This document shows positions 6,710 to 14,594 of a DNA stretch of 64,000 bases, piece after piece (position 1 is the stretch's first letter; each line of letters opens with the position of its first letter). Origin of the DNA: Rikenellaceae bacterium. Its GTDB lineage: Bacteria; Bacteroidota; Bacteroidia; Bacteroidales; UBA932. The notes under the pieces were generated by a model. It worked only from the letters and a program-made list of their open reading frames with translations. It was not told the origin of the DNA and ran no database searches. A program made the translations under genes and the position numbers. Location of the stretch: positions 113,790 to 177,789 of the forward strand of contig DPKJ01000012.1 in assembly GCA_003542575.1 (NCBI GenBank), read 5' to 3'.

Positions 6710-8494
6710 ATGAACTTTCCTCAATTTGGTACTTTAAGAGATTTATTTACTTATTGTACAACAACTTACAAGAACAATAGTGCATTCTCATATATAAACG
6801 GCCAATCTTACACTTACGAAGAATTTGGGGCCAAAACTTCAGAGGTATCAGATATGCTTGCGAGCTACGGAGTTAGTCCTGACGACAAGATTGCTATATT
6901 GAGTCAGAACATGCCTAACTGGCCGGTTGCATATTTTGCCACCACTGCCTTTGGCAGGGTATCAGTACCTTTACTGCCGGATTTCTCTGATTTTGAGATT
7001 AAAAACATCATAGAGCATGCCGAAGCTTCAGCCCTCTTTATTTCACAGAGGTTAATGTATAAAGTTGCCGAAGAGACTCTTAAAACTTTCAAGGTAGTTA
7101 TTGACATTGACACTCTAACCCCAATCCGTGGATTAGTAACAGAACAAAAAGCTGAAATCAAAACCTCATCAGAGGAAGATCTTGCAGTAATAATATACAC
7201 ATCAGGAACAACAGGAAACTCTAAAGGAGTAATGCTAAGCCACGGTAATCTGTGCAAACATCTTTACTCTGCATGCATACTAAGACCCGGCTTTGAATGG
7301 GATGTATGGCTTTCGTTGCTTCCGCTTTCTCATACACTTGAAAGCAGTTTATGTATGCTGCTTCCAATGGCAACCGGTTCCAAGGTTTTCTATATTGAGA
7401 AGGCCCCTACCCCTACAATTCTGATGAATGCACTCAAGGAGTCACGCCCAACAACTATATTGAGCGTTCCTATGATAATTGAAAAGATATACAGGAACTC
7501 GGTATTACCAAAATTCAACGCCAGCCCTGTTACCAGAACACTTTACAAGACAACTTTTGGCAGAAAACTTTTAAACAAGGTTGCCGGGAAGAAGCTTATG
7601 AAGACATTTGGTGGAAATCTTCGTTTCTTTGGAATTGGAGGAGCAAAACTTGACCCTGAGGTTGAACGATTTTTGCATGAGGCAAAATTCCCTTACGCAA
7701 TAGGTTATGGTCTCACAGAGACCTCTCCGCTGCTGGCAGGTGCTGTTGTAGGAAAGACAAAACTTCAGTCAACAGGCCCATCTGTCCATGGAGTAACGCT
7801 TAAAATCAATGACCCCAATCCTGAAACAGGAGAAGGTGAAATTGTTGCTAAAGGTCCAAATGTAATGATGGGATACTATAAAAACCCGGAGGCCACTGTC
7901 CAGGCATTTACAGAAGATGGCTGGTTCCGCACAAAAGATTTGGGAATATTTGACAAAGAGGGTCGCCTCTTTATCAAAGGTCGTCTCAATAATATGATTC
8001 TTGGTCCAAGCGGTGAGAACATTTATCCTGAGGAGATCGAATCAATAATCAACGGTCACTCAATGGTAGCCGAATCGCTGGTGACTCTTTACGATGGTAA
8101 ACTTGTTGCTCTGGTTCATTTCAACCCTGATAAACTTAAATCTCTTATAGAGGCAAAGGACGAGGCAATAGCTGCCTATTACAAGACCAAAGATGAGTTA
8201 AAGCACTCATATGACGAGAAGAAAGAGGAGATAATCAAGGCCTACGAAGAGAAGAAAGAGGAGTTTTCAAAGACCAAAGATGATCTGATGCAATCATACG
8301 ATGAGAAAAAAGAAGAGGTAATGAAAGCCTTTCATGAGAAGCTTGATCACCTCAAGAAAGAGGTCTACGACTATGTAAATGCCCGTGTAAACAAATTCTC
8401 AAAAATAAATGTAGTGGTTGATCACCCCGAGCAGTTTGAAAAGACAGCCACACACAAAATTAAACGCTACAAATACACAAACAAAACAAAATAA
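6710..8494 (+). CDS. AMP-binding long-chain acyl-CoA synthetase with coiled-coil insertion
   Basis: The 594-residue protein has the AMP-binding P-loop IYTSGTTGNSKG (about residue 163), YGLTETSPLL, GWFRTKDLG and a hinge motif, and ends with the A10 lysine region FEKTATHKIKRYKY. It should activate fatty acids to acyl-AMP and acyl-CoA. Between the Y-P-E-E-I-E block and A10, residues about 480-560 form an uninterrupted Lys/Glu-rich helix with repeated SYDEKKEE, AYEEKKEE and SYDEKKEE units spaced by KTKD-type segments. This is longer than the short charged linker usual here in Bacteroidota homologues. Its stop is immediately followed by a 137-bp inverted repeat. Confidence 0.88.
   Translation: MNFPQFGTLRDLFTYCTTTYKNNSAFSYINGQSYTYEEFGAKTSEVSDMLASYGVSPDDKIAILSQNMPNWPVAYFATTAFGRVSVPLLPDFSDFEIKNIIEHAEASALFISQRLMYKVAEETLKTFKVVIDIDTLTPIRGLVTEQKAEIKTSSEEDLAVIIYTSGTTGNSKGVMLSHGNLCKHLYSACILRPGFEWDVWLSLLPLSHTLESSLCMLLPMATGSKVFYIEKAPTPTILMNALKESRPTTILSVPMIIEKIYRNSVLPKFNASPVTRTLYKTTFGRKLLNKVAGKKLMKTFGGNLRFFGIGGAKLDPEVERFLHEAKFPYAIGYGLTETSPLLAGAVVGKTKLQSTGPSVHGVTLKINDPNPETGEGEIVAKGPNVMMGYYKNPEATVQAFTEDGWFRTKDLGIFDKEGRLFIKGRLNNMILGPSGENIYPEEIESIINGHSMVAESLVTLYDGKLVALVHFNPDKLKSLIEAKDEAIAAYYKTKDELKHSYDEKKEEIIKAYEEKKEEFSKTKDDLMQSYDEKKEEVMKAFHEKLDHLKKEVYDYVNARVNKFSKINVVVDHPEQFEKTATHKIKRYKYTNKTK
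8190..8345 (+). repeat. Degenerate internal repeats encoding a Lys/Glu coiled coil
   Basis: Three related blocks containing GA(G/A)AA(G/A)AAAGA(A/G)GAG encode DEKKEE, EEKKEE and DEKKEE within the acyl-CoA synthetase; related KTKDEL and KTKDDL segments precede two of them. The pattern suggests internal duplication of a helical unit. Confidence 0.65.
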
Positions 8495-8631
8495 TCTCCG
8501 CGCCAGTTTTGGACAACTACCTAGAATTAAGCGCTTTAAAAAAGAGACTTTCGTAAAATGTATAGAGTTTTACAAAAGTCTCTTTTTAAATTTTCTGTAT
8601 TACAAACACATGTCCAAAACTGGCGCGGAGA
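8495..8631. repeat. 137-bp nested inverted-repeat element (MITE-like or specialised terminator)
   Basis: Perfect 21-bp inverted termini, 8495-8515 (begins TCTCCGCGCC, ends TTTTGGACA) and 8611-8631, flank about 95 bp. A second inverted repeat lies inside at 8539-8587. The element exactly fills the gap between the TAA of the acyl-CoA synthetase (8492-8494) and the TGA of the convergent phosphatase (8635-8633). The GC-rich perfect ends contrast with the A/T-rich interior. A miniature inverted-repeat element is possible, but no clear target-site duplication is seen and no second copy lies in the window. Confidence 0.7.
8539..8587. terminator. Bidirectional intrinsic-terminator-like hairpin inside the 137-bp element
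   Basis: AAAAAGAGACTTT(C)GTAAAA pairs with TTTTAC(A)AAAGTCTCTTTTT around a 9-nt loop. The A-run on one side and T-run on the other fit termination of both convergent transcripts. Confidence 0.7.
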
Positions 8632-8632
8632 A

Positions 8633-9478
8633 TCATTTCATAAATGTAATATCAATTCGGCCGGTGTAGACGCCGTGGGCACCTGTCTGGTTTACAATTA
8701 CTCCTTTGCCTGCTTTGTCTTTCACGATAACAGGCTCTTCGAGAAATGTGTGTGAGTGGCCTCCGATTATAATATCTACATTTTTGACGCTCTTGGCAAG
8801 ATTAACATCTGCAGGCCTCTCTTTAGATCCTCCGTCAAATCCCAGATGGCTTAAGACAATTACAAGATCACAACCATCTTTTTTCTTTAGCTTTTTGGCC
8901 AATTTGTTAACTATTGGAGTCGGGTTCTTGTATTTAATGCCCTCTCTTGCCTTCTCTGAAACATATCCTCTGAGATCAAGCAATACTCCAATTATTCCAA
9001 TTTTATAACCACCCTTATTGATAATTGTATATGGTTTAACAATCCCTTTTAACGGACTTGAAGAGAAGTCGTAATTTGCACAAAGTGTAACAAAGTCTGC
9101 CTCTTGTAGTCTCTTAGCCAGAACCTCCTGACCATCGTCAAATTCGTGGTTTCCAAGGCAAACGGCATCATACCCCATTGCATTATAGAGCATAATCTCC
9201 ATCTTTCCACCAAAAAGGGTATAGTATGGAGTGCCCTGATTGTAGTCACCGGCATCCAGCACCAGGACATTTTGATGTCTCTCCTTTATACTCTGAATAT
9301 AGTTGGCTCTTCTCTGAAAACCTCCGAAACCGGCATTCCTACCGCTTGATAATGGCTCAATATTGCTGTGGACATCATTTGTGTGCAGAATGACAAGGTC
9401 CTGCGCAAATGTAAATGCCGCTGCAGCAACAAAAAGGGCAACAAGGGCAATTTTACGTATTATATGTATGATTTTCAT
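8633..9478 (-). CDS. Secreted metallophosphatase, N-terminal half of a split 5'-nucleotidase
   Basis: A 281-residue protein with a signal peptide ending near AFTFAQ, then the calcineurin-like phosphoesterase motifs of UshA-type 5'-nucleotidases: HTNDVHSNIEP, DAGDYNQGTPYY, CLGNHEFDDG, a mid-domain VIVLSHLG and GGHSHTFLEEP. These are the two-metal ligands. It contains only the catalytic domain; the separate upstream gene on the same strand encodes the C-terminal substrate-binding domain. This two-gene arrangement occurs in other Bacteroidota. It likely hydrolyses nucleotides or related phosphate esters in the periplasm. It ends 1 bp from the inverted-repeat element. Confidence 0.9.
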   Translation of the reverse strand: MKIIHIIRKIALVALFVAAAAFTFAQDLVILHTNDVHSNIEPLSSGRNAGFGGFQRRANYIQSIKERHQNVLVLDAGDYNQGTPYYTLFGGKMEIMLYNAMGYDAVCLGNHEFDDGQEVLAKRLQEADFVTLCANYDFSSSPLKGIVKPYTIINKGGYKIGIIGVLLDLRGYVSEKAREGIKYKNPTPIVNKLAKKLKKKDGCDLVIVLSHLGFDGGSKERPADVNLAKSVKNVDIIIGGHSHTFLEEPVIVKDKAGKGVIVNQTGAHGVYTGRIDITFMK

Positions 9479-9631
9479 TTGTACAAGTTATTAATGTTTT
9501 TGGCAGTTTTTATTAATCAAAATATCTTAAGTTATTTTTGACATTAATCTTAGATTGTATTGATTAATAATGAATTATCCAGTTATAATTTTAAAGTATC
9601 TTGTATTCATTGAATTTACTTAGTGCTCTTT

Positions 9632-10387
9632 CTACTCCTCAATTTTTACTCTTTTGGTAATTGCCGAGGTGATTTTTTTCTTTTTGGCTGTCAGAGCTTC
9701 TATACTCTCAATAACAGCATCTCTTAGAAGCGCACCGGTCTGTTCAACTGCAGTCGCATCCTTGAGAGCAAGTAAGTTGTCGCCACCACTCATGAGAAAA
9801 TCAATAGTGACAATACGGTAAGTTTTACTATCATCAATCTGCTGGCCGTCAATTAAAACATCTTTAAGTGCTCCTCCCTTGATCTCCAACTGAACATTAT
9901 GAGAAAATGCCTCTACTCTGTTTCTTGCAAACGACTCAAAAAGAGTTCGTACCGAAACGCCTGACACATCAATTACAACTACGTAATTTTCAAACGGAAA
10001 GATAGAGAAGATGTCATATCTCCTTACGGGACCCTTTGGAAGGGAAGCTCTGAGACCACCAAAATTTGTAAGGGAGAAATCAACATGTCCCGAACTCTTT
10101 TCTCTTCCGTAATCCAGTAAAAGGTCAGCAGCAAAGTTTGAAAGCAGAGACTCAGGTCTTGAAGAGCGCATCTCAACCTCTGACTCCCCTATCACCTGCT
10201 GCATAATTATGTCCATTTCGGGTTTAAAAAATTCAATAATGCCTTTAACGACAGGCTCATTATTCCTGTCCCAAGTTGAATCCATAAGAACCCGGGTAGC
10301 TTTGTAACTGAAATTGAGCTCCTGAGACAAAATAGTAACAGGCAGCAGAAATATCAGAGCTACCAAAGAGTATATATATCTTTTCAT
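9632..10387 (-). CDS. 5'-nucleotidase C-terminal domain protein (substrate-binding half)
   Basis: A 251-residue secreted protein; the signal peptide runs to about ILSQE. The body is a 5'-nucleotidase C-terminal domain: SLLSNFAADLLLDYGRE, LTNFGGLRASLPKGPVRRYDIFSIFPFEN (in pieces) and YRIVTIDFLMSGGDNL, which includes the substrate-binding aromatic/Gly region. I place the start at the ATG at 10387 (MKRYIYSL), which gives a normal signal peptide; an in-frame ATG seven codons upstream would begin MIIFKKK. It probably forms a functional unit with the downstream metallophosphatase, separated by 153 bp of A/T-rich DNA in which I see no clear element. Confidence 0.88.
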   Translation of the reverse strand: MKRYIYSLVALIFLLPVTILSQELNFSYKATRVLMDSTWDRNNEPVVKGIIEFFKPEMDIIMQQVIGESEVEMRSSRPESLLSNFAADLLLDYGREKSSGHVDFSLTNFGGLRASLPKGPVRRYDIFSIFPFENYVVVIDVSGVSVRTLFESFARNRVEAFSHNVQLEIKGGALKDVLIDGQQIDDSKTYRIVTIDFLMSGGDNLLALKDATAVEQTGALLRDAVIESIEALTAKKKKITSAITKRVKIEE

Positions 10388-10412
10388 TTTTTTCTTAAAA
10401 ATAATCAAATAA

Positions 10413-11753
10413 TTAATATTTGAGCCATTTTATAAGGTCTTTCCAGTTAGCTTTTTTACCGTACATCAAAATTCCAACCCTGTAAATTTTTGCAGAGACA
10501 AAGGTCATGAATATAAATGTCCCTATAAGCAGAGCAAGCGATAGTGCAAGTTCCCAGGCCGGTACGCCAAAAGGAACCCTTGCCATCATAACCATAGGTG
10601 AGGTAAAAGGTATCATCGAACCCCAGAAAGAGAGTGAGCTGTCGGGATACTGGAAAGTATGAATCATTATAAAGAGACCAATTATAAGTGGTAGCGTCAC
10701 AGGCAGTATCAACTGCTGTGTGTCTGCCTCGTTATCAACTGCTGAGCCTACTGCTGAGAAGAGTGCTGCGTAGAGCAGGTATCCCAAAAGGAAGTAGAGG
10801 ATAAAGGCGGTAAGTATTCTGGCTATCGGTACATTTGCAAGCGAAGCCATTATATTATCTATTGGGGTGGATTCTGCTGTAAGTGGCATTATTGCGTCAG
10901 TTGCACTCTGCCCGGCAGCCATCTGCTGTACAAGTTCATTGCTCTCAGCAAGTTTATCGGCTCCCATTATAGCCTGTGCTCCAAAAATTATCCCTCCTGT
11001 AAGTACTATCCAAATCAGAAACTGAAGCAGTGCTACCGAACCAACTCCAAGTATTTTACCAAGCATCAATTCAAAAGGCTTAACTGACGATACGATAACC
11101 TCCACAATTCTGGTTGTCTTCTCCTCTATAACACCCCGCATAACCATTGAGCCGAACATAAAGATGAACATATAGATCATAAAGCTCAGGATATAGGCTA
11201 TACCCATGTACAGTTCAACCATTCCCTCCTTCTCCTCTCCGGAATCAGACAAGGTGAAAGTCTTTACAGAAACATCTGTACGAATGTCTTTTAGGATATT
11301 GTCCAGATTATCTATGTTGTACCTTTCAAGTTTACTCTTCTCCATTGCCTTCTGGACATTTCTCTCAATCTGTTTTTTTGTATCAATATTCATCTGCTTT
11401 GTAGAGATGGTAGAAACAGATACGTTAAACATTGAGTCCGGAGCTGAAATTTCTACAGCCGCATATAGGTCATCAGGGAAATCTTTTTTAATTGATTCTA
11501 TATCAGCATTTTTATCAAAGGAATAGGTGTACTCTTCGGTGTTTTCGAAAAAGGGCTGACAAAGTTCCGATCTGTCAACAACAAGAATTTGTTGCCCCTT
11601 ATTCCCTGAAGATAAGGTCATTATGAGCGATGGCATCACAATTAGAGCGGCAAATAAAAGAGGAGTAAGAATTGTCATTATGATGAATGACCTCTTTTTA
11701 ACACGTATCAGAAATTCACGTGATATAATCAGAAAAAGTTTATTTGTTTTCAT
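10413..11753 (-). CDS. ABC-2 type transporter permease (NatB-like)
   Basis: A 446-residue membrane protein. It has an N-terminal hydrophobic segment (about 20-45), a soluble periplasmic region of about 140 residues, then five or more membrane segments from about residue 185, including EEKTTRIVEVIVSSVKPFELMLGK, the conserved ABC-2 coupling region before a helix. This architecture matches NatB/YhaP-type permeases that export small substrates or Na+. It lies 15 bp downstream of its ATPase gene and 25 bp upstream of the 5'-nucleotidase C-terminal gene, so the four genes may be co-transcribed. The substrate cannot be read from the sequence. Confidence 0.88.
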   Translation of the reverse strand: MKTNKLFLIISREFLIRVKKRSFIIMTILTPLLFAALIVMPSLIMTLSSGNKGQQILVVDRSELCQPFFENTEEYTYSFDKNADIESIKKDFPDDLYAAVEISAPDSMFNVSVSTISTKQMNIDTKKQIERNVQKAMEKSKLERYNIDNLDNILKDIRTDVSVKTFTLSDSGEEKEGMVELYMGIAYILSFMIYMFIFMFGSMVMRGVIEEKTTRIVEVIVSSVKPFELMLGKILGVGSVALLQFLIWIVLTGGIIFGAQAIMGADKLAESNELVQQMAAGQSATDAIMPLTAESTPIDNIMASLANVPIARILTAFILYFLLGYLLYAALFSAVGSAVDNEADTQQLILPVTLPLIIGLFIMIHTFQYPDSSLSFWGSMIPFTSPMVMMARVPFGVPAWELALSLALLIGTFIFMTFVSAKIYRVGILMYGKKANWKDLIKWLKY

Positions 11754-11768
11754 ATTCTATTCCCTCCT

Positions 11769-12674
11769 TTAGCTAACCAGTTTAATAAAAATATCATTCA
11801 TCCTTGGAATCAGTTCTCTGTACGAGAGTATGTCAACTTCTGAAACAAGGCTTCTTAAAATCTCTGAAGAACAAGCATCTTTTTTAACCTCAAGTATTGC
11901 TCGGTAGCCTCTTTTGGTCTCCTCCTGATTTACAAGTGAGATAAGATCGCTCCCGGCAAAAGCATACGGGGCTGATGATCTGTAAATAACCTCAACTTCG
12001 TTTTTCCCGTGGTCTCGTCTTATCTGGTCAAGCTCTCCGGTGATTATCAGTTTTGCTTTATTAATCAGTGCAATATTGTCACAAAGTTCTTCTACAGATT
12101 CCATATTGTGTGTAGAGAGAATAACCGAAGTTCCGGCATCTTTCATTTGAAGTATCTCATTTCTAACAAGCTGTACATTAACAGGGTCAAAACCGCTGAA
12201 TGGCTCATCAAGAATAAGTAACGAAGGTTTGTGAAGAATGGTGCAGATAAACTGCACCTTTTGGGCCATACCCTTTGAAAGTTCCTCAACCTTTTTGTTC
12301 CACCAGGCCTGAATTCCGAATTTTATGAACCAATGCTTTAGCTCCCTGGTTGCCTCCTCTTTGCTCAAACCTTTCAGACGGGCAAGGTATAATGCCTGAT
12401 CTCCAACCTTCATCTTCTTATATAACCCTCGCTCCTCCGGAAGGTATCCTATGTATGAGATATCATCTCTTTGAAGTTTTACTCCATTAAACAGCACCTC
12501 TCCGGAATCGGGGAGTGTAATCTGGTTCATGATTCTGATAAGAGTAGTCTTACCGGCACCGTTCGGTCCAAGAAGTCCGAAAATCTTTCCTTTTGGAACA
12601 GAGATACTTACATTGTCAAGAGCTGTAAAATCATTAAACTTCTTGACAACATTTTGGCAGGTGATTATGTCCAT
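11769..12674 (-). CDS. ABC transporter ATP-binding protein (NatA-like)
   Basis: The 301-residue ATPase has Walker A GPNGAGKTT (about residues 36-44), a Q-loop replaced by the YLPEERGLY segment typical of this subfamily, signature LSKGMAQKVQ and Walker B LLILDEPFSGFDP, followed by the H-loop STHNMESVEE. The C-terminal about 85 residues form the extra domain found in NatA/DrrA-like exporters. It pairs with the ABC-2 permease encoded 15 bp downstream. The variant signature LSKGMAQ instead of LSGGQ is common in this group. Confidence 0.92.
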   Translation of the reverse strand: MDIITCQNVVKKFNDFTALDNVSISVPKGKIFGLLGPNGAGKTTLIRIMNQITLPDSGEVLFNGVKLQRDDISYIGYLPEERGLYKKMKVGDQALYLARLKGLSKEEATRELKHWFIKFGIQAWWNKKVEELSKGMAQKVQFICTILHKPSLLILDEPFSGFDPVNVQLVRNEILQMKDAGTSVILSTHNMESVEELCDNIALINKAKLIITGELDQIRRDHGKNEVEVIYRSSAPYAFAGSDLISLVNQEETKRGYRAILEVKKDACSSEILRSLVSEVDILSYRELIPRMNDIFIKLVS

Positions 12675-12702
12675 ATTATTCTTTGGTTTTGAAAAAGTGT
12701 AA

Positions 12703-12710
12703 CAAATATA
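12703..12710 (-). promoter_or_regulatory. Putative -7 box of the ABC exporter operon
   Basis: TATATTTG on the minus strand (12710-12703), 28 nt upstream of the ATG at 12674. No good -33 element is visible. Confidence 0.5.
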
Positions 12711-12724
12711 CGATTCTACACCAT

Positions 12725-13849
12725 TTATCTGAAATATATGCGAAGAATATTATACAACTCTCTCTTAATAATGTTCTTCGTCAGGAGGTCTGTTATTGAA
12801 ATTTTCTGCCCCTCATTTCTTTCGGCATATCTTATTATTGCACGTGCAATGTAAGAGCCTATGTAAGGATTTGAAGAAAGTTGAGAGTATGTGGCTGTTG
12901 CCAGATCACGTTTTTCAACCATTGTAGTGTCTACAAAAACATTCCCGGAAAACATCATATATCTTTCAGAGTCAATGCCTCTAATTTCAGTTAATTGACC
13001 GGGATGAACGAATCCCCCCAGCCTTTCACGGTATCTTAGAATCTTTGATGCGTAGTATGGTCCAATTCCCTTAAGTTTTGTAAGATCTGCTGAATCTGCA
13101 CCATTCAACTCCAATAGAAATTCCTCTTCTCTCCATTCTCTCCCAACATTTTGATATACTCCAGCTGTTGCAAAATTTGTCTCAGATTGATTATAATTGT
13201 TCGCCGATTGGTCAAAATTATTATCTGGTGGCTTAAAACTGTTCCCGGATTGTTTAAAATCATTTCCAGACTGATTTGAATTATACACAGAGTGCTTGAT
13301 ATTGTCCTCTGATTGCTTAATTACAATGTAGTCCTGTACCGTTGAATAGAGTTGGTCGCTTACTGAGTAAATTTTTCTAAAATCCTCTTTATCTCTGAAT
13401 TTTCCCCCTCTGTATCTGTAATTTAATACAACTGATGCCTGTTTTTCTGTCATTCCCAAACGGATAAGCTCATCTTTTAAAACGGTATTGGGGTCAAAGA
13501 AAAAAAGCTCGGCAACCTGCTCTTTTGCAGATGATCTGCTGTTGGTTATTCTGTCTCCGCTCGTTTTGTTCTGACCCGATTGGTTTTGACTTGATTGGTT
13601 TTGACTTGATTGGTCAATACCTGACCTGTTATTAACTGCCCGGTTGTTACCTGCCCAGCTATGGGTTTGGTTTTTTAATGACTTCTCCGGGTTGTTTTGA
13701 GTACCCGGCTCCTTATTTACAGATGACGCGACAGACTCTTTGGTTGCTCCTGAAGGTCTGAACAGAAAAACTATTGTCTGTAAAAATAAAACAGTAAAAA
13801 TGAGTATCAGGACTCCCGATAACTCCTTTGATGCAATTCTCTTCTTCAT
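12725..13849 (-). CDS. Helix-hairpin-helix (ComEA-like) protein with N/Q/S-rich linkers
   Basis: The 374-residue protein has an N-terminal membrane helix (about residues 11-31), then an Asn/Gln/Ser-rich linker with repeated NQSSQ units, a helix-hairpin-helix segment (NTVLKDELIRLGMTEKQASVVLNYRYRGGKF, in pieces), a second N/Q/S-rich linker, and two further helix-hairpin-helix-type units including LTKLKGIGPYYASKILRYRERLGGF. ComEA-like domains bind DNA non-specifically. A membrane-anchored DNA-binding role, perhaps in uptake, is a family-based inference; Bacteroidota homologues are mostly uncharacterised. It lies upstream of the ABC exporter genes on the same strand. Confidence 0.8.
   Translation of the reverse strand: MKKRIASKELSGVLILIFTVLFLQTIVFLFRPSGATKESVASSVNKEPGTQNNPEKSLKNQTHSWAGNNRAVNNRSGIDQSSQNQSSQNQSGQNKTSGDRITNSRSSAKEQVAELFFFDPNTVLKDELIRLGMTEKQASVVLNYRYRGGKFRDKEDFRKIYSVSDQLYSTVQDYIVIKQSEDNIKHSVYNSNQSGNDFKQSGNSFKPPDNNFDQSANNYNQSETNFATAGVYQNVGREWREEEFLLELNGADSADLTKLKGIGPYYASKILRYRERLGGFVHPGQLTEIRGIDSERYMMFSGNVFVDTTMVEKRDLATATYSQLSSNPYIGSYIARAIIRYAERNEGQKISITDLLTKNIIKRELYNILRIYFR
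13563..13614 (-). repeat. 15-bp tandem repeat in the helix-hairpin-helix gene linker
   Basis: On the plus strand, two consecutive GATTGGTTTTGACTT units (13578-13607) are followed by a partial copy and preceded by a degenerate copy. On the coding strand they give repeated QSSQN. The unit is a multiple of three, so slippage changes linker length in frame. Confidence 0.75.
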
Positions 13850-13898
13850 CTCTCCTCCTCCTCTTTTGCATTTTTAATTAGAATATGTGTAAAAATCG

Positions 13899-14594
13899 CT
13901 ACTCCTCCTGCTGCCTTGACTCTTTCCTTTTTGCAGAGACCACAATTACAATTTCTCCCTTGGGCTCATTTGCAGAGTACCAGTTGGCAAGCTCCAACAG
14001 TGTCCCCCTTTTGTTCTCTTCGTGAAATTTTGATATCTCTCTTGAAACTGCAGCCTCTCTCTCTTGTCCAAGAAATTCGGCCAGTTGAGTAAGAGTCTTT
14101 ACCAGACGGTATGGTGATTCGTAAAAAATCATTGTTCTTGATTCAGCTGCCAACTCTTTGAGCCGAGTCTGACGACCCTTTTTCATTGGCAGAAACCCTT
14201 CAAAACAGAATCTGTCTGCCGGATAGCCCGAATTTACCAATGCAGGAACAAACGCTGTTGCACCGGGCAGAGTTTCAACCTCAATTCCCTTCTCAAGGCA
14301 CTCTCGGACAAGCAAAAAACCGGGATCAGAAATTCCAGGTGTTCCTGCATCACTTATCAGTGCGATATTCATCCCTGAAAGTATCTTCTCTGTAATTTTC
14401 TCTACGCTCTTGTGCTCATTGTATTTATGGTGAGATTCCATATGAACGCCAATCTCATACCTTTTCATAAGGGTGCTGCTGGTTCGTGTATCCTCAGCAA
14501 GAATAAGGTCAGCCTCTTTGAGAATCCTGATAGCCCTGAGAGTGATATCTTCGAGATTACCAATTGGTGTTGGTACTATGAAGAGTTTAGCCAT
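13899..14594 (-). CDS. rsmI: 16S rRNA (cytidine(1402)-2'-O)-methyltransferase
   Basis: A 231-residue tetrapyrrole-methylase-fold enzyme. Diagnostic blocks are LFIVPTPIGNLEDITLRAI at the N-terminus, LILAEDTRTSSTLMKRY, ALISDAGTPGISDPGFLLVREC and a LPGATAFVPALVNSGYPADRFCFEGFLP region, all typical of RsmI. It 2'-O-methylates C1402 in the 16S rRNA decoding centre with SAM. Length is slightly below the about 280 of E. coli, lacking part of the C-terminal domain, as in other Bacteroidota. Its start overlaps the stop of the upstream hypothetical gene by 8 bp. Confidence 0.95.
   Translation of the reverse strand: MAKLFIVPTPIGNLEDITLRAIRILKEADLILAEDTRTSSTLMKRYEIGVHMESHHKYNEHKSVEKITEKILSGMNIALISDAGTPGISDPGFLLVRECLEKGIEVETLPGATAFVPALVNSGYPADRFCFEGFLPMKKGRQTRLKELAAESRTMIFYESPYRLVKTLTQLAEFLGQEREAAVSREISKFHEENKRGTLLELANWYSANEPKGEIVIVVSAKRKESRQQEE

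Noticed and set aside
8495..8631. Full insertion sequence with transposase
   Set aside because: The element is only 137 bp and contains no coding region; no target-site duplication is evident.
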